NCBI GenBank assembly: GCA_019417865.1
Contig: DYCW01000229.1
Coordinates: 1-8,973 of the forward strand
Direction: 5' to 3'
Length of the DNA stretch: 8,973 nucleotides
From: Ruminococcus sp.
GTDB lineage: Bacteria; Bacillota; Clostridia; Oscillospirales; Ruminococcaceae
Shown: one piece after another, positions 1 to 6,302 of the stretch
Position numbering within the stretch: the stretch's first letter is position 1
How the letters are laid out: the number at the start of each line of letters is the position of its first letter
Translations under genes and position numbers: made by a program
The notes under the pieces: model-generated
Databases searched by the model: none
Told to the model about the DNA's origin: nothing
Seen by the model: the letters and a program-made list of their open reading frames with translations, nothing else

Positions 1-4
1 GATC

Positions 5-13
5 AAAGGAGGG
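5..13 (+). promoter_or_regulatory. Ribosome binding site deciding the rny start
   Basis: AAAGGAGGG sits 10 bases before the ATG at 24. It ends only one base before the alternative GTG at 15, which is too close for initiation. Confidence 0.85.
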
Positions 14-23
14 CGTGCAAAAA

Positions 24-1613
24 ATGGAAATTGTAATCGTTTGTCTGGTCGCTTGCGTCGTTGGCTTAGCCGCCGTATTATTTACAAATCATGTAGCAAC
101 CAAAAAAGGCTATGACAAAGGCGTAGAAGACGGCATTCAGCAACGAAAGCAACAGGCAGAGGCAGAAATTGGCTCTGCTGAAAAAGAAGCGGCTCGTGTC
201 ATTCACGATGCCAAAAAAGAAGCAGAACAGCAAAAGAAAAGTGCGTTAGTCGAAGCAAAGGAAGAAATCTACAAACTGCGTTCGGAAGCGGAAAAAGAAA
301 TCAAGAGTCAGCGTTCGGAAGTCAGCCGGCTGGAACGTCGGGTTCAGCAAAAGGAAGAATCCCTTGATAAAAAAATGGACAATCTGGAACGCAAGGAAGA
401 AAGCGTTGCCCGCAAGCAGAAAAATGTAGAAGAATGTCTCGCAGAGGCAGAAGCCATCAAAAAAAGTCAGATGGATGTTCTGGAACGCATTTCAGAATTT
501 ACCAGAGAGCAGGCAAAGGAATACATTCTGCAAAATCTGGAAAATGAACTCGTACATGAAAAGGCGATGAAAATCACCCAATACGAACAGCAGCTCAAGG
601 ACGAGTGTGAGGAAAAAGCACGCAATTACATTTCGCTTGCCATTGCCAAGTGTGCATCCGATCAGGTTTCAGAGACGGCTGTTTCTGTTGTCCCGCTGCC
701 AAATGACGAAATGAAGGGCAGAATCATCGGTCGGGAAGGGCGGAATATCCGGACATTGGAAACCCTCACTGGAGTGGATCTGATTATTGATGACACACCG
801 GAAGCCATCACGCTTTCCTGCTTTGACCATGTCCGCCGTGAAGTGGCACGGATTGCATTGGAAAAATTGATTGCAGACGGCCGCATTCATCCGACCAAGA
901 TTGAAGAAATGGTCGAAAAGGCAAAACGAGAGGTAGAACACCACATTCGCCAGGAGGGCGAACGTGCCGTTCTGGAAACCAACGTACACGGTATCAACAA
1001 TGAGATGATCAAGCTGCTCGGTCGGCTGTACTATCGTACCAGCTATCGGCAGAATGTGTTGAATCACTCTATCGAAGTGTCCAAGCTCTGTGGCATTCTG
1101 GCTTCTGAACTGGGACTGGATGCCAATCTGGCACGTCGTGCCGGTTTGCTGCATGATATTGGTAAGGCACTGACCGCTGAAATCGAAGGTTCTCATGTAC
1201 AAATCGGTGTCGATGTCTGCAAGAAGTACAATGAGAATCCGGAAGTGATTCATGCAGTGGAGGCACATCATAATGATGTAGAACCGAAAACTGCCATTGC
1301 CTGTATCGTACAAGCTGCGGATGCGATTTCTGCAGCACGTCCGGCAGCCCGGAGCGAAAACTATGAAAATTACATCAAGCGGCTGCAAAAACTGGAAAGC
1401 ATTTGTTCTTCCTATGACGGCGTAGAAAAGTGCTATGCATTGCAGGCAGGCCGTGAAATTCGGGTAATGGTCGTTCCGGAAAAAATCAATGACGAAAAGA
1501 TGGTACTCATTGCACGGCAGATTGCCAAGCAGATTGAGACAGAAATGGATTATCCGGGGCAAATCAAGATCAACCTTATCCGGGAAAGCCGTGTTGTGGA
1601 TTACGCAAAGTAA
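24..1613 (+). CDS. rny: Ribonuclease Y, membrane-anchored endoribonuclease
   Basis: RNase Y starts bulk mRNA decay by endonucleolytic cleavage, acting at the inner face of the membrane. The 529-residue product has the family order: an N-terminal membrane helix (about residues 2-22), a long charged Glu/Lys-rich coiled coil (about 30-205), a KH domain with a GREG loop at 236-239 ([10 protein letters not shown]), and an HD domain. Visible HD metal residues are H348, the H377-D378 pair in LLHDIGKA, H415/H416 in EAHHND, and D433. Length is close to the usual 510-530. An in-frame GTG at 15 lies one base after the Shine-Dalgarno sequence, so the ATG at 24 is preferred. Its promoter lies outside the window. 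The gene ends 24 bases before a strong terminator hairpin. Nothing looks broken. Identification is firm. Confidence 0.97.
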   Translation: MEIVIVCLVACVVGLAAVLFTNHVATKKGYDKGVEDGIQQRKQQAEAEIGSAEKEAARVIHDAKKEAEQQKKSALVEAKEEIYKLRSEAEKEIKSQRSEVSRLERRVQQKEESLDKKMDNLERKEESVARKQKNVEECLAEAEAIKKSQMDVLERISEFTREQAKEYILQNLENELVHEKAMKITQYEQQLKDECEEKARNYISLAIAKCASDQVSETAVSVVPLPNDEMKGRIIGREGRNIRTLETLTGVDLIIDDTPEAITLSCFDHVRREVARIALEKLIADGRIHPTKIEEMVEKAKREVEHHIRQEGERAVLETNVHGINNEMIKLLGRLYYRTSYRQNVLNHSIEVSKLCGILASELGLDANLARRAGLLHDIGKALTAEIEGSHVQIGVDVCKKYNENPEVIHAVEAHHNDVEPKTAIACIVQAADAISAARPAARSENYENYIKRLQKLESICSSYDGVEKCYALQAGREIRVMVVPEKINDEKMVLIARQIAKQIETEMDYPGQIKINLIRESRVVDYAK

Positions 1614-1637
1614 GGCTCCCATTGTTCAACAAAACAG

Positions 1638-1670
1638 AACCGCACATCCTTCACAGGATGTGCGGTTTTT
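1638..1670 (+). terminator. Rho-independent terminator after rny, possibly bidirectional
   Basis: A perfect 11-bp stem (CCGCACATCCT at 1640-1650, AGGATGTGCGG at 1655-1665) closes a 4-base loop and runs into TTTTT. Flanking AA/TT pairs can extend the stem. On the minus strand the tail is less U-rich, but the hairpin lies between two convergent genes and may end both transcripts. Confidence 0.92.
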
Positions 1671-1693
1671 GTTCGTCTATATCAAATTTTCTC

Positions 1694-2362
1694 TCATTCT
1701 GTCTCAGGTACAGTGGTTTCTGCCACTGTTTCTTCATCGGATGCAGTGGTAACGGCGGCATCTGCTGCAACAGGATCCCCAATGTATTCCAAATCCTCCG
1801 GTTGGAAGGTGTAGCTAATCAGCTTAGAACGGTCTTTGTTGTCGCTCGTTCCGCCTGCCAAAGGCGTGTACAGCAAGGTTGCCTCCTTGTAACCACGGTA
1901 CATCTCTGCACCAATATAACCTGTCACCGTCTCACCTGCCGGGATTTCATCCACAAACATTTCTGCATCGCTGCCAAACTGCTTGTAAACGCTGGCAATT
2001 GCCTTTGCAGAAAATGCCTCTGACGGCTTTCCGTCAATCTCCATTTCACAGGTCTGTGAGAAGTTTGCAGCAATCGGTGCATCGGTATTATTTGTTACCG
2101 TAAACGAGAAGAAAATAATATCTGACGGATAGCCATTTCGGACGTTCTCAAACGAAGAGCTGTAAACGCCGTTCAAGGTCACCGTTGCACCATCTACTGT
2201 CTGCTCTGTTCCGATTTCCCCAGGCAAAATGGTGGTGGCAATGGTTGTTACACCAACCCCTGCATTTTTCTTCGTGCCACTGTCTTCTTTGTCTGCACAG
2301 CCGCTGCCGAACAGTAACAACACTGCCAGTGTGCTGCATAATAAAAAACGATTCTGTTTCAT
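1694..2362 (-). CDS. Secreted lipoprotein with a DUF4352-like (telokin/Ig-like) domain
   Basis: The 222-residue product starts with a lipoprotein signal: MKQNR, a hydrophobic stretch at about 6-18, and a GSGC lipobox with the lipidated Cys at 22. It is therefore probably anchored on the outer face of the membrane. After a short acidic linker comes a beta-rich domain (about 45-190) with the pattern seen in DUF4352 proteins: a GTEQTVDGATVTLNGV strand region, then FFSFTVTNNTDAPI and a later IPAGETVTGYIG segment. The C-terminus is Thr/Glu/Ala-rich. The start at 2362 is chosen because AAAGGA precedes it by 7 bases on the minus strand; an upstream in-frame ATG (2389) would put nine polar residues before the signal. 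The gene stands alone and converges on rny. Function is unknown. The DUF4352 assignment is by eye and moderately sure. Confidence 0.82.
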   Translation of the reverse strand: MKQNRFLLCSTLAVLLLFGSGCADKEDSGTKKNAGVGVTTIATTILPGEIGTEQTVDGATVTLNGVYSSSFENVRNGYPSDIIFFSFTVTNNTDAPIAANFSQTCEMEIDGKPSEAFSAKAIASVYKQFGSDAEMFVDEIPAGETVTGYIGAEMYRGYKEATLLYTPLAGGTSDNKDRSKLISYTFQPEDLEYIGDPVAADAAVTTASDEETVAETTVPETE

Positions 2363-2402
2363 AATAGAATCCTTTCTGTAATCTGTCATAGAATTGAAAT
2401 AA

Positions 2403-2508
2403 AGGGGCTTGCCCCGTCATACAACAAGCAGTCAGGGCGAATGCCCTACAATCTCAGGAGAGGATTCCCTTCTAAAATTGGAAATGCAACCCGTCGCCTT
2501 AGAGACGG
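2403..2508. repeat. Cluster of three short palindromes upstream of the lipoprotein gene
   Basis: Three perfect hairpins lie in this intergenic region: GGGGC-TT-GCCCC (2403-2414), AGGGC-GAAT-GCCCT (2434-2447), and CCGTC...GACGG (2491-2495 with 2504-2508). GC-rich short palindromes in an AT-rich gap resemble dispersed intergenic repeats of Clostridia or a structured mRNA leader; the sequence alone does not decide. On the minus strand the first is followed by TTTATTT and could act as a weak terminator or attenuator. Confidence 0.45.
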
Positions 2509-2523
2509 AGGACATTGACTGCG

Positions 2524-2529
2524 ATTATA
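2524..2529 (-). promoter_or_regulatory. Possible -10 for the lipoprotein gene
   Basis: The minus strand reads TATAAT here with a weak -35-like TAGGAT 17 bases upstream. If used, it gives a leader of about 150 nt before the start at 2362, containing several small hairpins. A TGCAA-AA-TTGCA palindrome (2535-2546) lies in the spacer. Confidence 0.35.
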
Positions 2530-2557
2530 TTAACTGCAAAATTGCAATCCTATATCA

Positions 2558-2605
2558 TTAAAAGCAAAGGCCGCACTTGCACAGTCAGACCGGCAAGGCG
2601 GCTTT
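2558..2605 (-). terminator. Rho-independent terminator after the ferredoxin gene
   Basis: Minus-strand arms GCCGC (2602-2598) and CTTGC (2597-2593) pair with GCAAG (2580-2576) and GCGGC (2574-2570), with a one-base bulge and a 12-base loop. Outer AAA/TTT pairs follow, then a GCTTTTAAT tail. It starts about 10 bases after the ferredoxin stop. Confidence 0.82.
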
Positions 2606-2614
2606 CGCAAAAAA

Positions 2615-2785
2615 TTAGTCCTCTACAATTGCCTGAACCGGGCAGGTATCTGCACAAGAACCACAGGAGATGCAAGTATCTGCATCGATTACATAAGTGC
2701 TATCGCCTTCCTTGATTGCATCAACTGGACATGCGTCTGCACAAGAACCACAAGAGAGACATGCGTCTGTAATTTTATATGCCAT
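2615..2785 (-). CDS. 2[4Fe-4S] bacterial-type ferredoxin
   Basis: This 56-residue protein is a small soluble electron carrier. It contains two complete cluster motifs, CLSCGSCADACP and CISCGSCADTCP, each of the form CxxCxxCxxxCP, in the near-symmetric halves typical of clostridial ferredoxins (usually about 55 residues). Such proteins pass low-potential electrons between oxidoreductases such as pyruvate:ferredoxin oxidoreductase and hydrogenase; the partner is not visible here. The start at 2785 is chosen because GGAGGTG lies 8 bases upstream on the minus strand; a longer frame would begin upstream of that site. The gene has its own extended -10 promoter and its own terminator, so it is probably monocistronic, though readthrough from arsR upstream is possible because no clear terminator lies between them. 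Confidence 0.95.
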   Translation of the reverse strand: MAYKITDACLSCGSCADACPVDAIKEGDSTYVIDADTCISCGSCADTCPVQAIVED

Positions 2786-2839
2786 GATTGTTTCACCTCC
2801 GGAAACCAAATTTTCACAGGACTTCCCTGTACAGTTCTC

Positions 2840-2868
2840 ATTATAACAGATTCCCCTATGAAATGCAA
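2840..2868 (-). promoter_or_regulatory. Promoter of the ferredoxin gene
   Basis: On the minus strand a TATAAT -10 (2845-2840) is preceded by TG-T, an extended -10. A weak -35, TTGCAT (2868-2863), lies 17 bases upstream. Confidence 0.7.
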
Positions 2869-2872
2869 GTGG

Positions 2873-2886
2873 TTTTCCATGGAAAA
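2873..2886. promoter_or_regulatory. Perfect 14-bp palindrome upstream of the ferredoxin promoter
   Basis: TTTTCCATGGAAAA is fully self-complementary and lies 4 bases upstream of the ferredoxin -35. It is placed like an operator or activator site. It has no loop bases and no U-tract on the minus strand, so it is a poor terminator for arsR. Confidence 0.4.
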
Positions 2887-2937
2887 TAAAAAGTTTTTTA
2901 CAGTGAAATACACAAACGCACGCTTTTCCAATCAGGG

Positions 2938-3252
2938 CTATTCTGCGATATGTTCCAAAGCCTGCTGAAAAATGGTATAAATATGGTCATCTGCCAATGC
3001 ATAAAAAATAGACTTGCCCTCTCGCCGGCTGCTAACCAGACGTGCCTGCTTCAAAATCCGCAGTTGATGTGAAATGGCAGACTGTGTCATCCCAAGCTGA
3101 TTGGCAATCTCCTGTACACAAGTCTCCTGCTGAAATAGTGCAAATAAGATCCGGACTCTTGTCGGATCGCCAAACACTTTAAATAATTCTGCAATGCCTT
3201 GCAGGGCTGGATCATCTGGTGCAAGTATATCGGACGGATAAGATTCGGGCAT
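2938..3252 (-). CDS. ArsR/SmtB-family zinc-responsive transcriptional repressor (predicted)
   Basis: The 104-residue product has the ArsR winged-helix layout: LFKVFGDPTRVRIL near 23-36, the recognition-helix segment MTQSAISHQLRILKQARLV (55-73), and the wing RREGKSIFYAL (77-86). The C-terminal helix carries D88, H90, H101 and E104. This is the same spacing (2, 11, 3) as the SmtB alpha-5 zinc ligands D104, H106, H117 and E120, so zinc sensing is a well-supported inference. C45 in ETCVQEIA matches the first Cys of the ELCV metal box, but the second Cys is absent, arguing against an ArsR/CadC-type site. The ATG at 3252 is chosen over an in-frame GTG at 3261, which lies inside the Shine-Dalgarno sequence. 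No metal transporter is adjacent; neighbours are a ferredoxin downstream and a divergent membrane protein gene. Confidence 0.92.
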   Translation of the reverse strand: MPESYPSDILAPDDPALQGIAELFKVFGDPTRVRILFALFQQETCVQEIANQLGMTQSAISHQLRILKQARLVSSRREGKSIFYALADDHIYTIFQQALEHIAE

Positions 3253-3258
3253 AAACAG

Positions 3259-3269
3259 CACCTCCCTTT
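3259..3269 (-). promoter_or_regulatory. Ribosome binding site deciding the arsR start
   Basis: The minus strand reads AAAGGGAGGTG just before the ATG at 3252, with 8 bases between GGAGG and ATG. The alternative GTG start (3261-3259) is part of this site and so is unlikely. Confidence 0.85.
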
Positions 3270-3280
3270 CTGTTCGATTC

Positions 3281-3308
3281 TGATAAAATCATACTACCTT
3301 AATCATAC
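3281..3308. promoter_or_regulatory. Candidate ArsR autoregulatory site
   Basis: AATCATAC occurs twice (3287-3294 and 3301-3308), one copy covering the -10 and one at the expected transcription start. A short palindrome TGAT-AAA-ATCA (3281-3291) overlaps the first copy. The position suits autorepression, as is usual for ArsR genes. The sites do not match a standard 12-2-12 SmtB operator, so this is tentative. Confidence 0.35.
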
Positions 3309-3330
3309 GCAATTTTCCGGTGTTTGTCAA
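3302..3330 (-). promoter_or_regulatory. Sigma-A promoter of arsR
   Basis: On the minus strand, consensus TTGACA (3330-3325), a 17-base spacer, and TATGAT (3307-3302). Transcription would start near 3295, about 43 bases before the ATG. Confidence 0.88.
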
Positions 3331-3422
3331 TCCCCATTTTTCTATTTCATTTGCGGGTTTTATTTTGTAAAATACAGCCTGCACTCCCCATTGTCACAAA
3401 AACCCACATTAAAATTTAGCAA

Positions 3423-3479
3423 TTGTATACAAATTGTTTTGCATTTTAGGGTTCTTATTTCAGCACTTTGTGCTATAAT
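3423..3479 (+). promoter_or_regulatory. Promoter of the CPBP-like gene, with upstream palindrome
   Basis: TGC-TATAAT (3471-3479) is an extended -10; the -35 position holds only GTTCTT. Upstream lies the palindrome TTGTATACAA (3423-3432), extended to CAATT...AAATTG with one extra base, placed where an activator or repressor could bind. Confidence 0.6.
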
Positions 3480-3514
3480 ATCTTATATGATGTAAACAGA
3501 AAGGGGGGAGCATT

Positions 3515-4669
3515 ATGCAAAAAACGATTTCTCAAATAGAATCAGAAGCAGCCTGTCAGAATAGCACAGAATCCACTTCCGATCAACTTTATCAAACCGC
3601 ATTTACATCTTGGCAGCAAGATACAGAGAATATTTTTTCTTTTTGCCCACCAAATCCGAATCCACAGACAGTCTTTCTGGAGGGGATCGGGATGCAGAAA
3701 GAAGATCCCGCCATCTTAGAACGGCGTGCTTTACAGCGAATTTCCAATCACTTTGGCATTCTGTTTTTACACCAACTCCTGGTTCCCTATTTCATCATAC
3801 TGGTTTGCATTCTTCTCTTTTCTTTTACCAGCACACCCCTTTCTTATTCCCTGCATGATATGGTTTTGTACGGTTCCGATGGTGCCGTTTTGATTACCAT
3901 CATTCTTCAAACGCTTTTCCGCTTTGGTGTTCCGCTGTTTATCGCAGCCCATAAGATGAAAATGCCGAGGGAAGTTACATTTTGTCATCAAGACGCCCCA
4001 ATCTCAGCATGGCTGCGTACAGCTGCAGTCACGCTTTGCATTTTCTCTGTATTTGGCGGCGTGCTCATGTGTTTTCCGGAAACCATCATTCAAGTCCTGA
4101 CTCTTGGCACACTGTCACACTCCATTCTTTGTATGGAACCCCCCTATCAATTGACTTATTTTCTCTTTATCCTGTTATGCCGTCCTATTTTTGAAACCAT
4201 TCTCTATCATGGCAGTATGCTGCATGTACTGCGGCAGTTTGGCGATGATACAGCAGTCCTACTGACAGCAATTTTTTCTGCTATGATGTCGGAAAATCTG
4301 CTCACTGGCATCTCTGCCTTTGCGTTATCGCTGCTGGCTGGAAGAGAAATTTTGCGGCATCAAAATATACTAATCAGTCTATTTGCACGCTATATTTATT
4401 ATATACTCATTTTCTTTGGATTTCATATTTCTATTTTCCAGAATGATGTACCACTTCCGGGACGAAATATTGCTGTCATCCTCATCGGTATGATCGGGAT
4501 GCTGCTCTGTATCCTGTTGCTTTGGAAAGCTCCATTTAAAGGCAAAAAACGATTTCAATCCATTCGTTCTACAGGAAAATGCTGCCTAACGTTCTTAATT
4601 CAAGCCAACTTGATGACATTTTGCATGTTTGTCGCATTTGCACTTCTCATTGTTACATCAATACTGTAA
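3515..4669 (+). CDS. Multi-pass membrane protein, degenerate CPBP/Abi (type II CAAX protease-like) family
   Basis: The 384-residue product has a soluble N-terminus (about 1-85, ending ILERRALQRISNHFG) followed by about eight hydrophobic segments. The arrangement is that of bacterial CPBP intramembrane proteases, with the core around 220-300. Where active members have EExxxR, this protein has ETILYH (227-232). Where FxxxH is expected it has FSAMM (254-258), and where HxxxN is expected RYIYY (292-296). Only the first Glu remains, so proteolysis is doubtful. Active relatives process prenylated proteins or bacteriocin precursors and can give immunity; this one may be a non-enzymatic paralogue. 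The start ATG follows AAAGGGGGGAG. tadA begins 23 bases after its stop with no terminator between, so the two are probably cotranscribed. The family call is by eye from residue pattern. Confidence 0.65.
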   Translation: MQKTISQIESEAACQNSTESTSDQLYQTAFTSWQQDTENIFSFCPPNPNPQTVFLEGIGMQKEDPAILERRALQRISNHFGILFLHQLLVPYFIILVCILLFSFTSTPLSYSLHDMVLYGSDGAVLITIILQTLFRFGVPLFIAAHKMKMPREVTFCHQDAPISAWLRTAAVTLCIFSVFGGVLMCFPETIIQVLTLGTLSHSILCMEPPYQLTYFLFILLCRPIFETILYHGSMLHVLRQFGDDTAVLLTAIFSAMMSENLLTGISAFALSLLAGREILRHQNILISLFARYIYYILIFFGFHISIFQNDVPLPGRNIAVILIGMIGMLLCILLLWKAPFKGKKRFQSIRSTGKCCLTFLIQANLMTFCMFVAFALLIVTSIL

Positions 4670-4680
4670 TGCTGCCATAC

Positions 4681-4687
4681 GGAGGAG
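4681..4687 (+). promoter_or_regulatory. Ribosome binding site deciding the tadA start
   Basis: GGAGGAG lies 5 bases before the ATG at 4693. The reading frame is open back to 4579 inside the preceding gene, but no such site precedes any earlier start. Confidence 0.85.
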
Positions 4688-4692
4688 CCATC

Positions 4693-5190
4693 ATGGAAAA
4701 AATTCCACATACACCACAGAAAATCTATATGCAGCGTGCCTTGGAGCTAGCAAGACATGCTGCCACACTGGGAGAAGTCCCAGTCGGTGCTGTTATTGTG
4801 CATAAACCCACCAACCGCATTATCGGAGAAGGCTGGAATTTACGGGAATCCGGTAAATCACCGCTGGCACATGCAGAAATTATGGCAATCGACCAGGCAA
4901 GCCGGACACTGGGGGGATGGCGGATTATAGACAGTGCCATTTATGTGACGCTGGAACCCTGTCCCATGTGCTGTGGTGCAATTTTACATGCACGACTGGA
5001 CGATTTGATCTTCGGTGCATATGACCCAAAAGGCGGTGCTGTGATGTCAGTAGAGTCGATGTTTTCCCTGCCATACAACTATAAGCCACAAATTACAGAT
5101 GGTTTCTTGAAAGAAGACTGTGCCGCTTTACTGACGGATTTTTTCCGGCAACTGCGGGAACAGAAAAAGCAAGCAAAAAAAGGAAGCTAA
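4693..5190 (+). CDS. tadA: tRNA-specific adenosine deaminase (A34 to inosine)
   Basis: TadA deaminates the wobble adenosine of tRNA-Arg(ACG) to inosine, letting one tRNA read CGU, CGC and CGA; it is essential in most bacteria. The 165-residue protein shows the cytidine-deaminase-fold zinc site: H60 and the proton-shuttling E62 in HAEIMAI, and C90 and C93 in PCPMC. GEVPVGAVIV (27-36) and the active-site N49 in EGWNL are typical TadA features, as is the RLDDLIFGAYDPKGGAVMS segment after the second motif. Length is normal for the family. The ATG at 4693 follows GGAGGAG. It lies 23 bases after the CPBP-like gene and ends about 58 bases before a terminator, so it is the last gene of a likely two-gene operon. 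Confidence 0.96.
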   Translation: MEKIPHTPQKIYMQRALELARHAATLGEVPVGAVIVHKPTNRIIGEGWNLRESGKSPLAHAEIMAIDQASRTLGGWRIIDSAIYVTLEPCPMCCGAILHARLDDLIFGAYDPKGGAVMSVESMFSLPYNYKPQITDGFLKEDCAALLTDFFRQLREQKKQAKKGS

Positions 5191-5247
5191 GGAAGTTTCG
5201 GAAAAAGTAACCTACCCACCAAATTCCCTAAAATAGAATAAAATATC

Positions 5248-5287
5248 GGGCTGAAAGGATCCTATTTTGATCCCCTCAGCCCTTTTT
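5248..5287 (+). terminator. Rho-independent terminator after tadA
   Basis: GGGCTGA (5248-5254) pairs with TCAGCCC (5276-5282), and inside it GGATC (5257-5261) pairs with GATCC (5269-5273), with an AA/CC internal mismatch and a 7-base loop. TTTTT follows. On the minus strand the tail ATTTTATTCTATTTT could also end the convergent pdaA transcript. Confidence 0.9.
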
Positions 5288-5410
5288 CACTATAACAAAA
5301 TACCTTAATGTGCGTTAAATTCTATTGATACCAACCACAAACCGTGCCGACGAAAACGCTACGCTGTTCGCCGTTTGGCAAATGAGATGGATTTATCGAA
5401 TTTACGTTCC
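5288..5410. other. Intergenic region between convergent tadA and pdaA-like genes
   Basis: No gene is supported here. An imperfect hairpin pairs CGACGAA (5348-5354) with TTCGCCG (5367-5373), one wobble included, but no U-tract follows on either strand, so it is not called a terminator. Confidence 0.5.
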
Positions 5411-6154
5411 TTACACCGTATACCCTGCTGCCCGAAAACCGTCAATCACATCACCTAAAATAGCTGCATTGGTAGCGGAAACCGAGTGGAGCAGCAAGAT
5501 CTCTCCGCCGTGTGCTGTGGAGAGCAGCGTTTCATAGGCTTCACCTGTATCCGGCTGTGCGTCTGTCTTCCAGTCTACATACGCACCGCTCCAGAATACC
5601 GTTTGATACCCGGCATCCTTTACCCACTGCAATGCCTGTTCGGAATATTCTCCGCAGGGACAGCGAAAATATTGCATCTCATAATCATACGTTTGCAGTA
5701 CATAATCATGCAAAGATTGAATTTCTTCCATTGCCTCTGCCTGTGTGCAGTTTGGCAGACTGGCATGTGTCATACCATGATTGCCGAGTACATGCCCCTC
5801 TGCAATCATCCGCTGTACCAAAGCCGTTTCCTTTTTGGCATAGTCACCAGTCAGGAAAAAAATCGCCGTCACTTGCTTCTCTTTCAGCGTGTCCAAAATT
5901 TGTGCGGTATAGCCGTTCTCATACCCCTGATCAAAGGTAAGGATAATCCGGCTGGTATCCGGTGTTGTGGCAAACGCACCGTATGCCGCATATTGTTCAT
6001 TAAAAGAAAGGGCATCCAACGGGCAATTATGACTGTCCGTTGCCTTTCCCTGTCCATAGCCAATACAAGCCGTATCCAACGCTGCTGTTTGCAGCGGTAC
6101 GCTGTACAGCAACAGCAGGCTACAGCATCCGGCAATGATTTTTTGCAATTTCAT
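5411..6154 (-). CDS. PdaA-like polysaccharide deacetylase (predicted muramic delta-lactam de-N-acetylase)
   Basis: The 247-residue protein has an N-terminal signal sequence (about 1-24, MKLQKIIAG then a Leu-rich core) and a NodB deacetylase domain. Motif 1 is LTFDQGYENGYT with catalytic D75; canonical members have a second Asp where this has Q76, and PdaA has Asn there. Motif 2 is NHGMTH with metal ligands H126 and H130. Motif 3 is FRCPCG (R164) in place of FRPPxG. AYVDW (D194) and LLLHSVS (H223) complete the site. The GYENGYT and FWSGAYVDW segments are distinctive of PdaA, which removes the acetyl from muramic acid during spore-cortex delta-lactam formation. The start at 6154 follows AAAGGGGG; the frame is open further upstream but without a ribosome site. 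The exact substrate is inferred. A spore-forming lifestyle would fit. Confidence 0.85.
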   Translation of the reverse strand: MKLQKIIAGCCSLLLLYSVPLQTAALDTACIGYGQGKATDSHNCPLDALSFNEQYAAYGAFATTPDTSRIILTFDQGYENGYTAQILDTLKEKQVTAIFFLTGDYAKKETALVQRMIAEGHVLGNHGMTHASLPNCTQAEAMEEIQSLHDYVLQTYDYEMQYFRCPCGEYSEQALQWVKDAGYQTVFWSGAYVDWKTDAQPDTGEAYETLLSTAHGGEILLLHSVSATNAAILGDVIDGFRAAGYTV

Positions 6155-6159
6155 ACATT

Positions 6160-6184
6160 GCCCCCTTTGCAGCCGTTCGGCTGC
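6160..6184 (-). promoter_or_regulatory. Hairpin abutting the ribosome binding site of the pdaA-like gene
   Basis: On the minus strand a perfect 6-bp hairpin GCAGCC-GAAC-GGCTGC (6184-6169) ends immediately before the Shine-Dalgarno AAAGGGGG (6168-6161), which sets the ATG at 6154. Its position could affect translation. Confidence 0.5.
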
Positions 6185-6260
6185 ACAAATAGGATACGCC
6201 GAAATGCAACCGCTATCCGTGGAAAGTCCTTGCAGCACAACAGACATATCCAACCCAAAT

Positions 6261-6293
6261 AAAAACGCCGGTGTCCTGCGACCCGGCGTATCC
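6261..6293 (-). terminator. Rho-independent terminator downstream of ireB
   Basis: On the minus strand ACGCCGG (6289-6283) pairs with CCGGCGT (6271-6265) around an 11-base loop, followed by TTTTATTT. It lies about 130 bases after the ireB stop and 110 bases before the pdaA-like start, so it ends the ireB transcript. Confidence 0.88.
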
Positions 6294-6302
6294 AAAACAA
6301 CC

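Noticed and set aside
669..1622. Long minus-strand open frame antisense to rny
   Set aside because: It lies entirely within rny, whose KH and HD domains are unmistakable, and its translation has no recognisable motif or ribosome site.
5486..6262. Long plus-strand open frame antisense to the pdaA-like gene
   Set aside because: The minus-strand frame encodes a signal peptide and complete NodB motifs; the plus-strand product resembles no family.
6192..6293. Classical antitermination switch using the GGATACGCCG inverted repeat
   Set aside because: The competing arm is transcribed after the terminator, so it cannot form in time to prevent termination; reported only as an inverted repeat.
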